A stretch of DNA of 64,000 bases from Deefgea chitinilytica. GTDB lineage: Bacteria; Pseudomonadota; Gammaproteobacteria; Burkholderiales; Chitinibacteraceae. Each line of letters starts with the position of its first letter. The stretch's first letter is position 1. The notes beneath the pieces are model-generated. The model was not told the DNA's origin. It made no database searches and was given only the letters and a program-made list of their open reading frames with translations. Shown piece by piece: positions 9,006 to 18,720 of this stretch. The stretch lies in NCBI RefSeq assembly GCF_016881405.1, contig NZ_WOFE01000001.1:186001-250000 (forward strand). Direction: 5' to 3'. A program made the position numbers and the translations under genes.

Positions 9006-9412
9006 GGCTGTAACTGCCCGAGTTGTTGTTTCAATTGCACTAATGCAATGTCGTTGACAAGGTGGCCGACTGGGCGAACTGCTGTTGCCCAAATTGGGGC
9101 TGGGAAGTGAGTATCATCCACCCAGCGAGGAATCATATGCCAATGCAAATGGGGCACCATATTACCGAGACTGGCTAAGTTAATTTTATCGGGTTGTAAG
9201 TGGGCGCGCACAGCAGTCTCAACCTTGCATACCAGCTGCATCAATTGGCTGCGTTCGCTGATACTTAAGTCGGTGAGTTCTGCCACATGCTGTTGCACCA
9301 CTACGCGAAAAATCGGATAACCGTGTTCCATCACAAAAATGATTCGTGCAAAGTCATTTTGCCAAATGAGTTCGCCACCAGCGGCAGTGCAAAGGGGGCA
9401 ATCGAGTGGCAT
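9002..9412 (-). CDS. HIT-family (histidine triad) protein
   Basis: 136-residue member of the histidine triad superfamily, which hydrolyses or transfers nucleoside monophosphates from substrates such as AMP-lysine or dinucleoside polyphosphates. The active-site motif HLHWHMIP (H-x-H-x-H) is intact near residues 93-100. An N-terminal CPLC pair is typical of this bacterial subgroup. The stop overlaps the start of the downstream PilZ-like gene by 4 bases. The exact substrate cannot be assigned from sequence. Confidence 0.92.
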   Translation of the reverse strand: MPLDCPLCTAAGGELIWQNDFARIIFVMEHGYPIFRVVVQQHVAELTDLSISERSQLMQLVCKVETAVRAHLQPDKINLASLGNMVPHLHWHMIPRWVDDTHFPAPIWATAVRPVGHLVNDIALVQLKQQLGQLQP

Positions 9413-9468
9413 GCTTTCTTCCGTAAATTTATAACCATTATGATTTGATTATAAACAGAATTGAGTAC

Positions 9469-9504
9469 AAAAAAATAGGGTGCAACGATAAGCTGCACCC
9501 TATT
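9469..9504 (-). terminator. Rho-independent terminator of the FAD/Fe-S oxidase gene
   Basis: An 11-base inverted repeat (9474-9484 with 9494-9504, arm AATAGGGTGCA) has a 9-base loop. Read on the minus strand the stem is followed directly by seven T residues, 21 bases after the stop of the oxidase gene. Confidence 0.88.
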
Positions 9505-9524
9505 GTGTAGAGCTTAACAATTTA

Positions 9525-12500
9525 TTACAAAAGCACGCGCTCGATACCACCGCTGCTAGCTTGTTTGACGTATTCCGGCATCCAGTTTTGGCCTAATACG
9601 CTCTTGGCGATTTCGACCACGATGTAATCAGCCGTTGTGCCTGCGTCATCATCATAACGGCTCAAGCCTTGCATGCAAGAAGGGCAAGAAGTCAGGATCT
9701 TAACCGGTGTTTTATCATCACCCGAATCAGCTCGCAGTTTAGCTGCGCCTTTTTCCATTTCCTCTTGCTTGCGGAAGCGAACTTGGGTTGAGATATCTGG
9801 GCGAGCTACAGCAAAGGTACCTGATTCACCGCAGCAGCGATCATTTAGATCAACACGTTGCCCCATCAATTGATTGGCTACGTCGATGCCTTTATACGTT
9901 TTCATCGGGGTATGGCATGGCTCATGATACATATACTGGGTACCGCTCAGACCTTCAAGCTTGACGCCTTTTTCAAGCAGATACTCATGAATGTCAAGTA
10001 AGCGGCAGCCAGGGAAAATTTCTTCAAAGCGATATTTCTGCAGCTGATCCATACACGTACCGCATGAAACGAGTACCGTTTTGATATCCAGATAATTGAG
10101 TGTATTGGCTAAACGGTGGAATAACACGCGGTTATCCATCGTGATTTTGTCGCCTTTATCCTGCTGGCCGCTCGAGGTTTGCGGATAGCCGCAGCACAAA
10201 TAGCCTGGCGGCAATACGGTGGTCGCGCCAACGTGCCACAGCATGGCTTGTGTTGCCAAACCAACTTGGCTAAACAAACGCTCAGAGCCGCAACCCGGGA
10301 AGTAAAATACCGCTTCAGTGTCTTCATTCAGGCGTTTTGGATCGCGAATCACTGGCACCACATTGCTGTCTTCCACATCGAGCAAGGCTCGCGCGGTTTT
10401 CTTCGGCAATCCACCCGGCATTGGTTTGTTCACGAAGTGAATCACTTGTGCTTTGAGCGAAGCTGTGCCCAATGTGGCTGGTGGCGCTTTGGTCACACCT
10501 TTAATCAAGCCAAAACGTTTAGCGAGGGTATGCGCGACACGTTGGCCTTGATAACCCCATTCGATCATCGCTTTACGCATCAATTTGATCGTTGCCGGGT
10601 CTTTCATCGTCAAGAACGCCATCCCCAGTGCAGAGCCGGGGTTAAATTTCTTCTTGCCTTCTTTACGCAAGAAATTACGCATCGCAATGGTCACATCGCC
10701 AAAATCGATGTCAACAGGGCAAGGATTGACGCAGCGATGGCAAACGGTGCAATGGTCAGCCACATCACCCAGTTCCTCAAAGTGTTTCAATGAAATGCCA
10801 CGGCGGGTTTGCTCTTCGTACAGGAAGGCTTCAGTCAGTAAGCCCGTTGCCAAGATTTTATTGCGTGGGCTATAGAGCAAATTCGCGCGCGGTACATGCG
10901 TTGAGCACACAGGTTTGCACTTGCCGCAACGCAAGCAATCTTTGACCATATTGCTGATATTGCCGATGTCCGATTGCTCCAGAATCAACGATTCAGTGCC
11001 AAGCAAGCTAAACGATGGCGTATAGGCATCGCGCAAATCAGCGCCTGGCATCAGTTTGCCTTTATTGAAATGCCCGTTTGGATCGATTTTTTGTTTATAC
11101 GCTTCAAATGGTGCCAGTTCTTCGCGCGTTAAGAACTCATACTTGGTAATACCAATACCGTGCTCACCCGAAATAACGCCGTTGAGTTCACGCGCTACCT
11201 GCATAATTCGCGCTACCGCATGGTGCGCGCGTTGCAGCATTTCATAGTCGTCAGAATTGACCGGAATATTGGTGTGCACATTGCCGTCTCCTGCGTGCAT
11301 ATGCAGCGCGACCCAAGTGCGGCTTTTCAATACCTTTTGCTGGATGGCATGAATCGCATCCAGAATTAATTTATCCGCGCGACCTCCAAACAGTACTTCG
11401 AGGTCGGTGAGCAATTCGCGTTTATACGAAATCCGCAGGATGGAGTCGCGAATCGCATGAAATACGCTTTGTGGCAATTCATCAGGCCCTAGCGTTTTTT
11501 CCAGCGGCATGGTTGGGAACGCGGTTTGATAGAGTTCAAACGCATCGTCCAAATTGCGGCTGAGCCAAGTCCAGTGTGTGCGTGCTTTGTCGATCAAGGC
11601 CAGTGCAGTTTCGCGGCGGTCACCAATCAATACGTCATGGCTCACGGGCGATTCGCTGGCATCAAACGGTAGACGACCTTGCTGGAAAAACTCGGTAAAT
11701 TTATCGAGTAATTCCATTTTGTTATGGATCGACAACTCGATATTGATGCGCTCAATCGCATCGGAATAATCGCCTAAACGATGCAATGGAATTACAACGT
11801 CTTCGTTAATTTTGAAGGCATTAGTGTGTTTGGCAATCGCCGCAGTGCGCGCGCGATCAAGCCAGAATTTTTTGCGTTGTTCTGGTAGTACTGCGATAAA
11901 CCCTTCGCCGCCACGGGCATTGGCCAATTGCACCACATGACTGGTGGCTTCACCCAAGGCTTTTTCATCATCGGAAACAATATCCGCAATCAGTACCATT
12001 TTGGGGCGGCCTTTTGACTTGGCCTTGGTTGAATAACCGACTGCACGGACATAACGCCAATCTAAATGCTCTAAACCCGCCAGTTGCACGGTTTTGTGCG
12101 CATCGAGATAGTCTTTGATTTCAACAATCGATGGTACGGCGCGGCTGACTTCGCCAAAAAATTCCAAGCAAACCGTACGCACATGACTTGGCATCCGGTG
12201 CAGAATAAAGCGGGCGCTAGTAATCAGACCATCACAGCCTTCTTTTTGAATGCCAGGTAAACCCGCCAAGAATTTGTCGGTAACGTCTTTACCGAGGCCT
12301 TCTTTTCTGAATTTAGCGCCAGGAATGACGAGGGTTTCTTCGCCAATCTTGGTACTGCCATTCGGTTTGTATTTAGAGATTTTAAATGTGGCTTGTGCTG
12401 CGTCGTGGATTTTGCCTAGATTGTGATCCATACGCTCGATAAATAGCCAATTGCCGTCGGGATCAACCATTTTCCAGCTGACCAAATTATCAAGCGCAGT

Positions 12501-13400
12501 ACCCCACAAGACGGCTTTTTTACCGCCGGCATTCATCGCGACATTACCACCAATACAGGAGGCGTCGGCTGAGGTTGGGTCAACGGCAAATACGAGGCCA
12601 GCGTCTTCGGCAGCTTCCATCACACGGCGGGTAACGACACCGGCGCCACATTGGATGGTGCTGACTTCGTGATCGACGCCAGGAATGCGCATTTTCTCAA
12701 CGCCTTGATGGCGGTCGAGTTTTTCAGTGTTAATTACAGCAGAAAGCGGGGTGAGTGGTACTGCGCCACCAGTGTAGCCTGTGCCACCGCCACGTGGAAT
12801 GATGGTCAAACCAAGCTCAATACAGGCTGCAACGAGTGGCGCCATTTCCGCTTCGGTATCAGGGCAAAGCACAACGAATGGGTATTCAACGCGCCAGTCG
12901 GTAGCGTCAGTGACGTGGCTAACACGGGCTAAACCGTCAAACTGAATATTGTCGCGTTTGGTTAGACCGCCCATTTTTTTCAGCGTTTTTTTCCGCAAAA
13001 TCGCGACATCGCGGAATTCACGTTCGAAGGCATCCACCGCTTGGCGAGTACGCGCCAGTAGAATATTGACGCGTTCGTTTTCTTGGCGGCGTTTTTCGAT
13101 TTCGGAGAGACGATGATGCATCGCCTCAACCAGCAATTGCAGGCGTTTGTGGTTTTCGAGTAAATCGTCTTGCACGTAAGGATTGCGCTTCACCACCCAG
13201 ATGTCGCCCAACACTTCAAACAACATGCGCGCCGAACGACCTGTTTTGCGCTCTTGGCGTAATTCATCTAATACACGCCAAGCGTCTTCTCCCATCAAGC
13301 GAATGACAATTTCGCGGTCAGAAAACGAGGTGTAGTTATATGGAATTTCGCGTAAACGTTCAGGCGTTACAAGCAAAGTCGCGGCGGTGGGATCCATCAT
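9525..13400 (-). CDS. Fused FAD-linked oxidase / Fe-S / CCG-domain oxidoreductase
   Basis: 1291-residue flavoprotein of the GlcD/DLD type, expected to oxidise a D-2-hydroxyacid such as D-lactate and pass electrons through Fe-S centres to the quinone pool. Order: N-terminal domain like DUF3683 (about 1-150); FAD-binding PCMH domain with [11 protein letters not shown] near 202; FAD oxidase C-terminal domain with [12 protein letters not shown] and GEHGIG; two [4Fe-4S] motifs, [11 protein letters not shown] near 820 and [11 protein letters not shown] near 885; then two CCG domains (FPGCGS...CCGYP and HEPCH...CCGES, near 1033 and 1188). It thus joins what are separate GlcD-, GlcE- and GlcF-like subunits elsewhere. 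Length and order match a single-chain family common in betaproteobacteria. The substrate is not determined by the sequence. A monocistronic unit is likely. Confidence 0.9.
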   Translation of the reverse strand: MMDPTAATLLVTPERLREIPYNYTSFSDREIVIRLMGEDAWRVLDELRQERKTGRSARMLFEVLGDIWVVKRNPYVQDDLLENHKRLQLLVEAMHHRLSEIEKRRQENERVNILLARTRQAVDAFEREFRDVAILRKKTLKKMGGLTKRDNIQFDGLARVSHVTDATDWRVEYPFVVLCPDTEAEMAPLVAACIELGLTIIPRGGGTGYTGGAVPLTPLSAVINTEKLDRHQGVEKMRIPGVDHEVSTIQCGAGVVTRRVMEAAEDAGLVFAVDPTSADASCIGGNVAMNAGGKKAVLWGTALDNLVSWKMVDPDGNWLFIERMDHNLGKIHDAAQATFKISKYKPNGSTKIGEETLVIPGAKFRKEGLGKDVTDKFLAGLPGIQKEGCDGLITSARFILHRMPSHVRTVCLEFFGEVSRAVPSIVEIKDYLDAHKTVQLAGLEHLDWRYVRAVGYSTKAKSKGRPKMVLIADIVSDDEKALGEATSHVVQLANARGGEGFIAVLPEQRKKFWLDRARTAAIAKHTNAFKINEDVVIPLHRLGDYSDAIERINIELSIHNKMELLDKFTEFFQQGRLPFDASESPVSHDVLIGDRRETALALIDKARTHWTWLSRNLDDAFELYQTAFPTMPLEKTLGPDELPQSVFHAIRDSILRISYKRELLTDLEVLFGGRADKLILDAIHAIQQKVLKSRTWVALHMHAGDGNVHTNIPVNSDDYEMLQRAHHAVARIMQVARELNGVISGEHGIGITKYEFLTREELAPFEAYKQKIDPNGHFNKGKLMPGADLRDAYTPSFSLLGTESLILEQSDIGNISNMVKDCLRCGKCKPVCSTHVPRANLLYSPRNKILATGLLTEAFLYEEQTRRGISLKHFEELGDVADHCTVCHRCVNPCPVDIDFGDVTIAMRNFLRKEGKKKFNPGSALGMAFLTMKDPATIKLMRKAMIEWGYQGQRVAHTLAKRFGLIKGVTKAPPATLGTASLKAQVIHFVNKPMPGGLPKKTARALLDVEDSNVVPVIRDPKRLNEDTEAVFYFPGCGSERLFSQVGLATQAMLWHVGATTVLPPGYLCCGYPQTSSGQQDKGDKITMDNRVLFHRLANTLNYLDIKTVLVSCGTCMDQLQKYRFEEIFPGCRLLDIHEYLLEKGVKLEGLSGTQYMYHEPCHTPMKTYKGIDVANQLMGQRVDLNDRCCGESGTFAVARPDISTQVRFRKQEEMEKGAAKLRADSGDDKTPVKILTSCPSCMQGLSRYDDDAGTTADYIVVEIAKSVLGQNWMPEYVKQASSGGIERVLL

Positions 13401-13654
13401 GAAGGGCGTCTCCAGCAGGCATTACGGCTAAAGAGTGAATTTTAACGGAAAAACGCGTACTGAAACTCGCAAATTTAGTGTGGGTATGTAAAGAAATCTC
13501 AATTCAATCTTAAAAATTGGATGAATTTTGATCTAATGGCGGTGCGTCGACGTGTGGGACGGGCAAATTGGAGCCTGATTGGGGGCTGTGTCACGGTGAA
13601 ACAGGGGGTATCAGTGCAGTCTGATAAAGACTGCATTGCTCGCGACATTTGGAT

Positions 13655-14662
13655 TTAGACTAAGTTGAGTTCCATTGTCTCAAGTTGTGTTTCGTGCCGT
13701 TCGGCTAAGATTTGCTGACGTAAATTGAGGTAAGCCGTTTGGTGCTGCTCAGCTAAAGCAGGCTCGCCAATCGCGGCGCATGCCTGAGCCAAGATTAAAT
13801 GAATCGAAGATTGCAAGTGACGAGCGCCTAATGCGGTTGCGGTTGTTAAGGCAGTGGTGAGTTCTTCAATGGCATGAGAGTAATCGCCCTTGGCAATATG
13901 ACATTCACCGAGTGTTAACAGCGTATTGGCTTCGCTCCATTGATGGATGTGCAGGCGATTGATTTTGAGCGCAACCATTAAGCTCATTTTGGCCAGTTCT
14001 AACTCGCCACGTAGTAATTGAATTCGCCCCATATGCATATAAATCTCGGCTTCATTGCGGTAGCTTTGATCGGCGCGTACCAAGGGTAAGGCGCCTTTGA
14101 GTACGGCATAAGCTTCATCTAATTGCCCGCAGGCAATTAAATCGGCGGCAATATTAATTAAAATCGCGCCTTGTAAATGATAGTCTTCCGAGCCTGCCGC
14201 TAGATCTTCCGCTTTACGATGGTGGGCAAGTGCGGTTTGAAAATGCTCGTGGGCGTAGTACAGCTGACCAAGGCCAACATGCGCTTGCACGCGCGTTTCT
14301 AGATCAATCGCGCTGTCGGGGAGGGTGAGGCAGCGATTCCAACTATCACGCGATAGGTGGTAAGCACCAAGGGTATATTGAGTTTGGGCATATAAGCAAA
14401 TGGCTTTGCCCTCATACTCCCCGATATCATGCTGTTCAGCCAGCGTGCTTAATTCGCTCAGGTAGGCCAGTGTATCGTCGTTATTGCCAAAATTAAACGT
14501 TGCGATTGCACAAATCGAGAGCGCTTTGGCTTCGAGTTTGGGTTGAGCAAAACCGCGTGCTAAATCCCTTGCGCTAAAGGCAAGGTTAAGCGCTTCGCCA
14601 CTTTGGGTGTGGATGAATTTTTGTGCGCGATTTAGATTATGCTCAAGTTCAGCAAGCGTCAT
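13655..14662 (-). CDS. TPR protein related to the nearby TPR-histidine kinases
   Basis: About 335 residues of TPR-type helix pairs with no catalytic domain. The central part (VGLGQLYYAHEHFQTALAHH, INIAADLIACGQLDEA) matches the N-terminal sensor regions of the two TPR-GAF kinases at 18.7 and 21.3 kb and the TPR protein at 16.0 kb. I chose ATG 14662 because the reading further upstream runs into the yqhD coding end and has an unlikely Cys-rich sequence; the ribosome site is weak. The protein is probably cytoplasmic and may bind partner proteins. It could be a kinase-less paralogue that competes for or modulates the same ligand. Confidence 0.8.
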   Translation of the reverse strand: MTLAELEHNLNRAQKFIHTQSGEALNLAFSARDLARGFAQPKLEAKALSICAIATFNFGNNDDTLAYLSELSTLAEQHDIGEYEGKAICLYAQTQYTLGAYHLSRDSWNRCLTLPDSAIDLETRVQAHVGLGQLYYAHEHFQTALAHHRKAEDLAAGSEDYHLQGAILINIAADLIACGQLDEAYAVLKGALPLVRADQSYRNEAEIYMHMGRIQLLRGELELAKMSLMVALKINRLHIHQWSEANTLLTLGECHIAKGDYSHAIEELTTALTTATALGARHLQSSIHLILAQACAAIGEPALAEQHQTAYLNLRQQILAERHETQLETMELNLV

Positions 14663-14727
14663 GTTTATGCAATACAGAGTACAGGATGCGCAGCATACCA
14701 CTACTGCGCAGCAAGCCCCCAGCGAGA

Positions 14728-15882
14728 TTAATCTGCTGTGAGTAAAATGGCACGACAATCGTCGGGAGTGAGATCTAAATGTTCTCCCAGTTTCACCCGC
14801 CCATGTCGCGTCAGTTGTGCCGCAACGCCATCGGCGACAAGGTGAGCATCAAGCTGATACGCCGATAATCGGGTTGGCAAACCCATGCGCTGAAAGAAAT
14901 CCTCTGTTTTTTCAATGGCCGCCTGTGCAATCACCTTATCGCTGCCGCTGAGCTGCCAAACACGGCGTCCGTATTGTGCGAGTTTGGCTTGTTTGGCTGC
15001 AAAACGATAACGCCACAGCGCCGGTAAAATAATCGCCAAGGTTTGTGCGTGGTCGAGTCCATGTAGCATGGTTAATTCATGCCCCATTGCGTGGGTAGCC
15101 CAGTCTTGTGGCTGCCCCAAACCGACCATGCCAAATAACGCTTGATTGGCCGCCCACATCAAATTGGCGCGAGCGGGGTAGTCATTCGGCTCGGCGAGCG
15201 TTTGCGGACCCACCTCGATCAGTGTTTGCAAAATCCCTTCGGCGAGCCGATCTTGTACGCGTGCGTCAGCGGGGTAGCTTAGATATTGTTCTGTCGTGTG
15301 CACAAACGCATCGACAACGCCGTTGCCGATTTGTCGCGCGGGTAAAGTCATTGTCGTTTTCGGATCGAGGATGGCAAATTGCGGGAAAACCAGTGGATTT
15401 TTGAAAGAGAGTTTATCGTTGGTTTCCCGACGCGAAATCACCGCGGCGAAATTACTCTCTGAGCCGGTCGCTGGTAAAGTGAGTACAACCCCAATTGGTA
15501 GCGCGGTTTTTAGCGCGACGCGATTACCGATAATTTGCCAGCAATCGCCTTCGTGCGGGATGGCTGCAGCAACGAATTTGGCACCGTCAATTACTGAACC
15601 ACCGCCTACGGCCAAGACAAAATCGAGTTGTTGTTCGCGGGCAAATCGAACCGCGCGCATTAGTGTTTCATATTCAGGATTGGGTTCAATGCCTGAAAAA
15701 GCTTGCCAATGATGCTGACTGAGCGCCGCGGCTACTGCATCATACACCCCATTATGTTTGATACTACCGCCACCATACAGCAACAGGATTCGTGCATCGG
15801 CTGCAATCAGGGTGCTTAGCTTGCTGATTTGGCCCGCTCCAAACTCAATTTGGCATGGATTATGGAAACTAAAATTTTGCAT
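14728..15882 (-). CDS. yqhD: NADPH-dependent aldehyde reductase YqhD
   Basis: 384-residue iron-containing alcohol dehydrogenase family enzyme, close along its whole length to what I know of E. coli YqhD (387 residues), which reduces short and lipid-derived aldehydes with NADPH. Diagnostic stretches are LLYGGGSIKHNGVYD, FVLAVGGGSVIDGAKF, LTLPATGSESN, the metal ligands in NGVVDAFVHTTEQ and HELTMLHGLDHAQT, and QDWATHAMGHE. The GGGS-x-K motif is the NADPH-type cofactor signature of this family. It lies between two TPR genes on the same strand. No YqhC-type regulator is visible next to it. Confidence 0.93.
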   Translation of the reverse strand: MQNFSFHNPCQIEFGAGQISKLSTLIAADARILLLYGGGSIKHNGVYDAVAAALSQHHWQAFSGIEPNPEYETLMRAVRFAREQQLDFVLAVGGGSVIDGAKFVAAAIPHEGDCWQIIGNRVALKTALPIGVVLTLPATGSESNFAAVISRRETNDKLSFKNPLVFPQFAILDPKTTMTLPARQIGNGVVDAFVHTTEQYLSYPADARVQDRLAEGILQTLIEVGPQTLAEPNDYPARANLMWAANQALFGMVGLGQPQDWATHAMGHELTMLHGLDHAQTLAIILPALWRYRFAAKQAKLAQYGRRVWQLSGSDKVIAQAAIEKTEDFFQRMGLPTRLSAYQLDAHLVADGVAAQLTRHGRVKLGEHLDLTPDDCRAILLTAD

Positions 15883-16040
15883 GGCGGCCTCGATGATTGA
15901 AGGTTTTCTCGATTAGAAGAGGGATGGATGCTGCGGCTGAGTTTATCTCGTATCTGCTGAAGGCCGTGTGTCATGTTGATGGGGGCTTGATATTTCTTGA
16001 TGTATTGCTTTGAAATGATTCAAATTTAATAGTTTTGGCG

Positions 16041-17063
16041 CTATACCTTGCTTAATCGTTGAATTTCAGACTCGAGTTGAGCTAGTCGTTGAAACAAATT
16101 AGGGTCAAGCAAGCGATGGAAATGTTCTTGATAGAGCTTGTGATGGTATTCCGATGCCTTGGTTTGTCCTAGCGTATTGAATACTTGGGCGAGGAACTGA
16201 TGAATGATAAATACTTTGTGTCCGCAACCCATTTGTGTGGCCATTTCTAGCGCACGGGTAAATTCACTCAGGGAGTCGGTGAATTTACCTTCGGAGAACA
16301 ATATTCTGCCTTTAACGATATACCAGCTAATTTCACCCCAAGCCCAAACTCGTACTAGGCGTTGTCCTTGCTCGATGAATTGATGTGCGGCTGCGAATTG
16401 ATTTGTCAGCATCGCAATCAACGTTTTATAGGAATAAATTTCACCAAGATATTCCCTATGGTTCAGCTCGAGCGTAATTTGCTCGGCTTGATGCAAAATA
16501 GATTGAGCCGCTTCGTAGTCGGCTAATTCATATAAATCAGCGGCGATATTAATTAATAAACGCGCGCGTAATTCAGCGTCGGTCTCGTCGGTGAGCCAGC
16601 GCTCTGCTGCTTGATGATGGCGTAGTGCATCAGAAAATTGGCCGCAGGCATAGTAAATTTGTCCCACGCCAATATGGGCATGTATCCGTGTTGCGGCTGA
16701 AAATTGAGCATTACCAAGGTTGAGGCAATCTGACCAATAGTCAATCGCGGTAATGTATTCACCCAGCGTGTAGTGGGCTACGCCAAGATGATGCAAGAGA
16801 TCGCCGCGCTCAAGCTCAAAGTTATGGGTTTCGGCAATCACCAGCGCGCTAAAGAGAACATGGCAGCCTTCATGAATTTGCCCGAGTCCAAATAGCATGC
16901 ACATGTATTGGTGCAATACGGCGATATGTAATCGGGGCTCACAGCCCGATTTGGCTAATTCACTGGCGGCAATAGCGTGCGCAATCGACGTTGTTGGATC
17001 GATGTACGTGAGTGATTTGCTTAAGGCTAAAAGTTCGCGAATACGTGCTTCTGGATCGTTCAT
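16041..17063 (-). CDS. TPR protein, paralogue of the 13.7 kb gene
   Basis: About 340 residues of TPR helices. The motif IGVGQIYYACGQFSDALRHH followed by LLINIAADLYELADYEAA aligns with the TPR gene at 13.7 kb and with the sensor halves of the two TPR-GAF kinases. No enzymatic domain, signal peptide or membrane segment is seen. ATG 17063 is chosen since the extension upstream (MIRQCVSLSLDLCRC) is not typical of the family. It is one of four related genes in about 10 kb on the same strand. Function is unknown beyond likely protein-protein contacts. Confidence 0.8.
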   Translation of the reverse strand: MNDPEARIRELLALSKSLTYIDPTTSIAHAIAASELAKSGCEPRLHIAVLHQYMCMLFGLGQIHEGCHVLFSALVIAETHNFELERGDLLHHLGVAHYTLGEYITAIDYWSDCLNLGNAQFSAATRIHAHIGVGQIYYACGQFSDALRHHQAAERWLTDETDAELRARLLINIAADLYELADYEAAQSILHQAEQITLELNHREYLGEIYSYKTLIAMLTNQFAAAHQFIEQGQRLVRVWAWGEISWYIVKGRILFSEGKFTDSLSEFTRALEMATQMGCGHKVFIIHQFLAQVFNTLGQTKASEYHHKLYQEHFHRLLDPNLFQRLAQLESEIQRLSKV

Positions 17064-17124
17064 ATTGCACCTGCACAGATCAAGCGATAAGGATACGCAT
17101 TGCCGTATCAATGCTCAAACTTTT

Positions 17125-17748
17125 TTACAGATTGATTGAATCTGCATGTGTTTTAGCTTCAATTTCGAGTAAGCGAGTTTGGCCACGGCAAAGTTGGTGC
17201 AGTTGGTTCAGTGTGCTTAGGTAATCGTCGGCTTGAATTGACAAGCTGAGTACCACTTCGTGTTCGGTGTAGTCCAGACTTAAAATTTCACCACCATGCT
17301 GCTGTAAGTAGTGCCGCACTTTGTTTTCATCGGCAAACGGCAGCGCCAGCAAGCAGTGCTCGTAGCGAATTTGCTCAATGTACTGCGCTGCAAGTAGTGG
17401 GCTAGCAATCGCGTCGGTATACGCACGGGTAAGGCCGCCGGCACCGAGTTTGATGCCGCCAAAGTAACGAATCACTACCGCGAGTACATTGTCCAGATGT
17501 TTATGCTGCAACACTTGCATCATCGGCCGTCCTGCTGTCCCAGAGGGCTCCCCGTCATCCGACATGCCCGATTCACCACCCGCCAGCAGCGCCCAGCAGA
17601 CATGACGTGCTTCAGGATGCTGTTGTTTGAATTCTTGAACCAAGAGCATCGCTGCTGCGCGATTGCTTACGGGAATAATATGCCCGATAAAGCGGCTTTT
17701 CTTGATGATGATTTCTGCAGACACTGCAGTGGCTAAAGTTGTACTCAT
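17125..17748 (-). CDS. yigZ: YigZ / IMPACT-family protein
   Basis: 207 residues, the usual length of bacterial YigZ. The N-terminal UPF0029/IMPACT domain is clear: KKSRFIGHI, DDGEPSGTAGRPMMQVL, VVIRYFGGIKLGAGGLTRAY. The C-terminal RNA-binding-like subdomain spans about 140-200. The family is linked to translation control through its eukaryotic IMPACT relatives, but the bacterial role is not settled. It lies 61 bases upstream of a TPR gene on the same strand. Confidence 0.92.
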   Translation of the reverse strand: MSTTLATAVSAEIIIKKSRFIGHIIPVSNRAAAMLLVQEFKQQHPEARHVCWALLAGGESGMSDDGEPSGTAGRPMMQVLQHKHLDNVLAVVIRYFGGIKLGAGGLTRAYTDAIASPLLAAQYIEQIRYEHCLLALPFADENKVRHYLQQHGGEILSLDYTEHEVVLSLSIQADDYLSTLNQLHQLCRGQTRLLEIEAKTHADSINL

Positions 17749-17881
17749 TGCATCATTTTACGCTCTCCTGCCTTCTTGTGTAGATTACGAATGTAGATCA
17801 AGATTGGGTGGTTTTTTGACTGCGGCAACTGCAAGCTTGGTGTAGTCTTGTCAGAATGGTTTATTTCTTTGGGGTAGGTGG

Positions 17882-18652
17882 ATGATCAAAAGTATTATTT
17901 CTGATATGGACGGCGTGATTTACCGAGGTAAACAATTGATTCCGGGCGCCAATGAGTTTGTGCAAAAACTGCTGGCCGCCAAAATTCCATTTTTATTTTT
18001 GACGAATAACGCCGAGCAAACGCCGCTGGATTTAAAGCTCAAACTAGAAAGCTTAGGGATTCATGGACTGACGGAAGACAATTTCATCACCAGCGCGATG
18101 GCCACGGCGATGTTTTTGCGCGGGCAAAAAGAGCGCGCTAAAGTCTATGTGGTCGGTGGTGGTGGCTTGATTAATGAATTGTATAAGGTAGGGTTTTCGA
18201 TTTCGGAGTCGAATCCTGATTATGTTGTGGTGGCTAAATCGTCGACGTTTAGCTTTGAACAGCTGAAAAAAGCCGTTCGTTTCATCGATCAAGGAGCAAA
18301 GTTTATCGGTACCAACCCCGATATGATTGATCCGGTGGAAGGTGGCAATGAACCTGCGGCGGGCACGATACTCGCGGCGATTTCGGCGGCGACCGGCAAA
18401 AAGCCGTATATTGTCGGTAAACCCAATGCACTGATGATGATGCTGGCCAGTCGTAAATTGGGCGTCCATCCGGAGGAATGCGTCATGGTTGGTGATCGAA
18501 TGGATACTGATATTGTCGGAGGTATGGAAGCGGGAATGACAACGGCGCTGGTGCTGTCGGGCGTTTCAACGTTGTCGATGTTAGATGAGTTTCCATATCG
18601 CCCCGACTATGTGTTTAATCATGTCGGTGAAATTGAGTTTAGCCAGCTTTAG
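17882..18652 (+). CDS. NagD-like HAD-IIA phosphatase
   Basis: 256-residue HAD superfamily phosphatase of subclass IIA. Motif I is DMDGVIYRG, motif II FLTNNAEQT, motif III Lys in VGKPN and motif IV VGDRMDTDI. The alignment with E. coli NagD, a nucleotide (UMP) phosphatase, is recognisable throughout (AMATAMFLR, VVGGGGLINELYK, FIGTNPD, VLSGVS). Substrate may be a nucleoside monophosphate or sugar phosphate. It is the only plus-strand gene among the surrounding TPR cluster. Confidence 0.88.
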   Translation: MIKSIISDMDGVIYRGKQLIPGANEFVQKLLAAKIPFLFLTNNAEQTPLDLKLKLESLGIHGLTEDNFITSAMATAMFLRGQKERAKVYVVGGGGLINELYKVGFSISESNPDYVVVAKSSTFSFEQLKKAVRFIDQGAKFIGTNPDMIDPVEGGNEPAAGTILAAISAATGKKPYIVGKPNALMMMLASRKLGVHPEECVMVGDRMDTDIVGGMEAGMTTALVLSGVSTLSMLDEFPYRPDYVFNHVGEIEFSQL

Positions 18653-18720
18653 TGTGCTTTCGTAAGGCTAAGCGCCTGAACAGGCGCTCAGCGCAATTCA
18701 TGCCACGGAGACAGACCGCC

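Noticed and set aside
13615-13635. Inverted repeat TGCAGTC...GACTGCA before the TPR gene at 13.7 kb
   Set aside because: No T run on either strand, so it is not called a terminator; an operator role is possible but unsupported.
18663-18690. Inverted repeat around GCGCCTGAACAGGCGC between convergent genes
   Set aside because: A good stem but no T tract follows on either strand; not called an intrinsic terminator.
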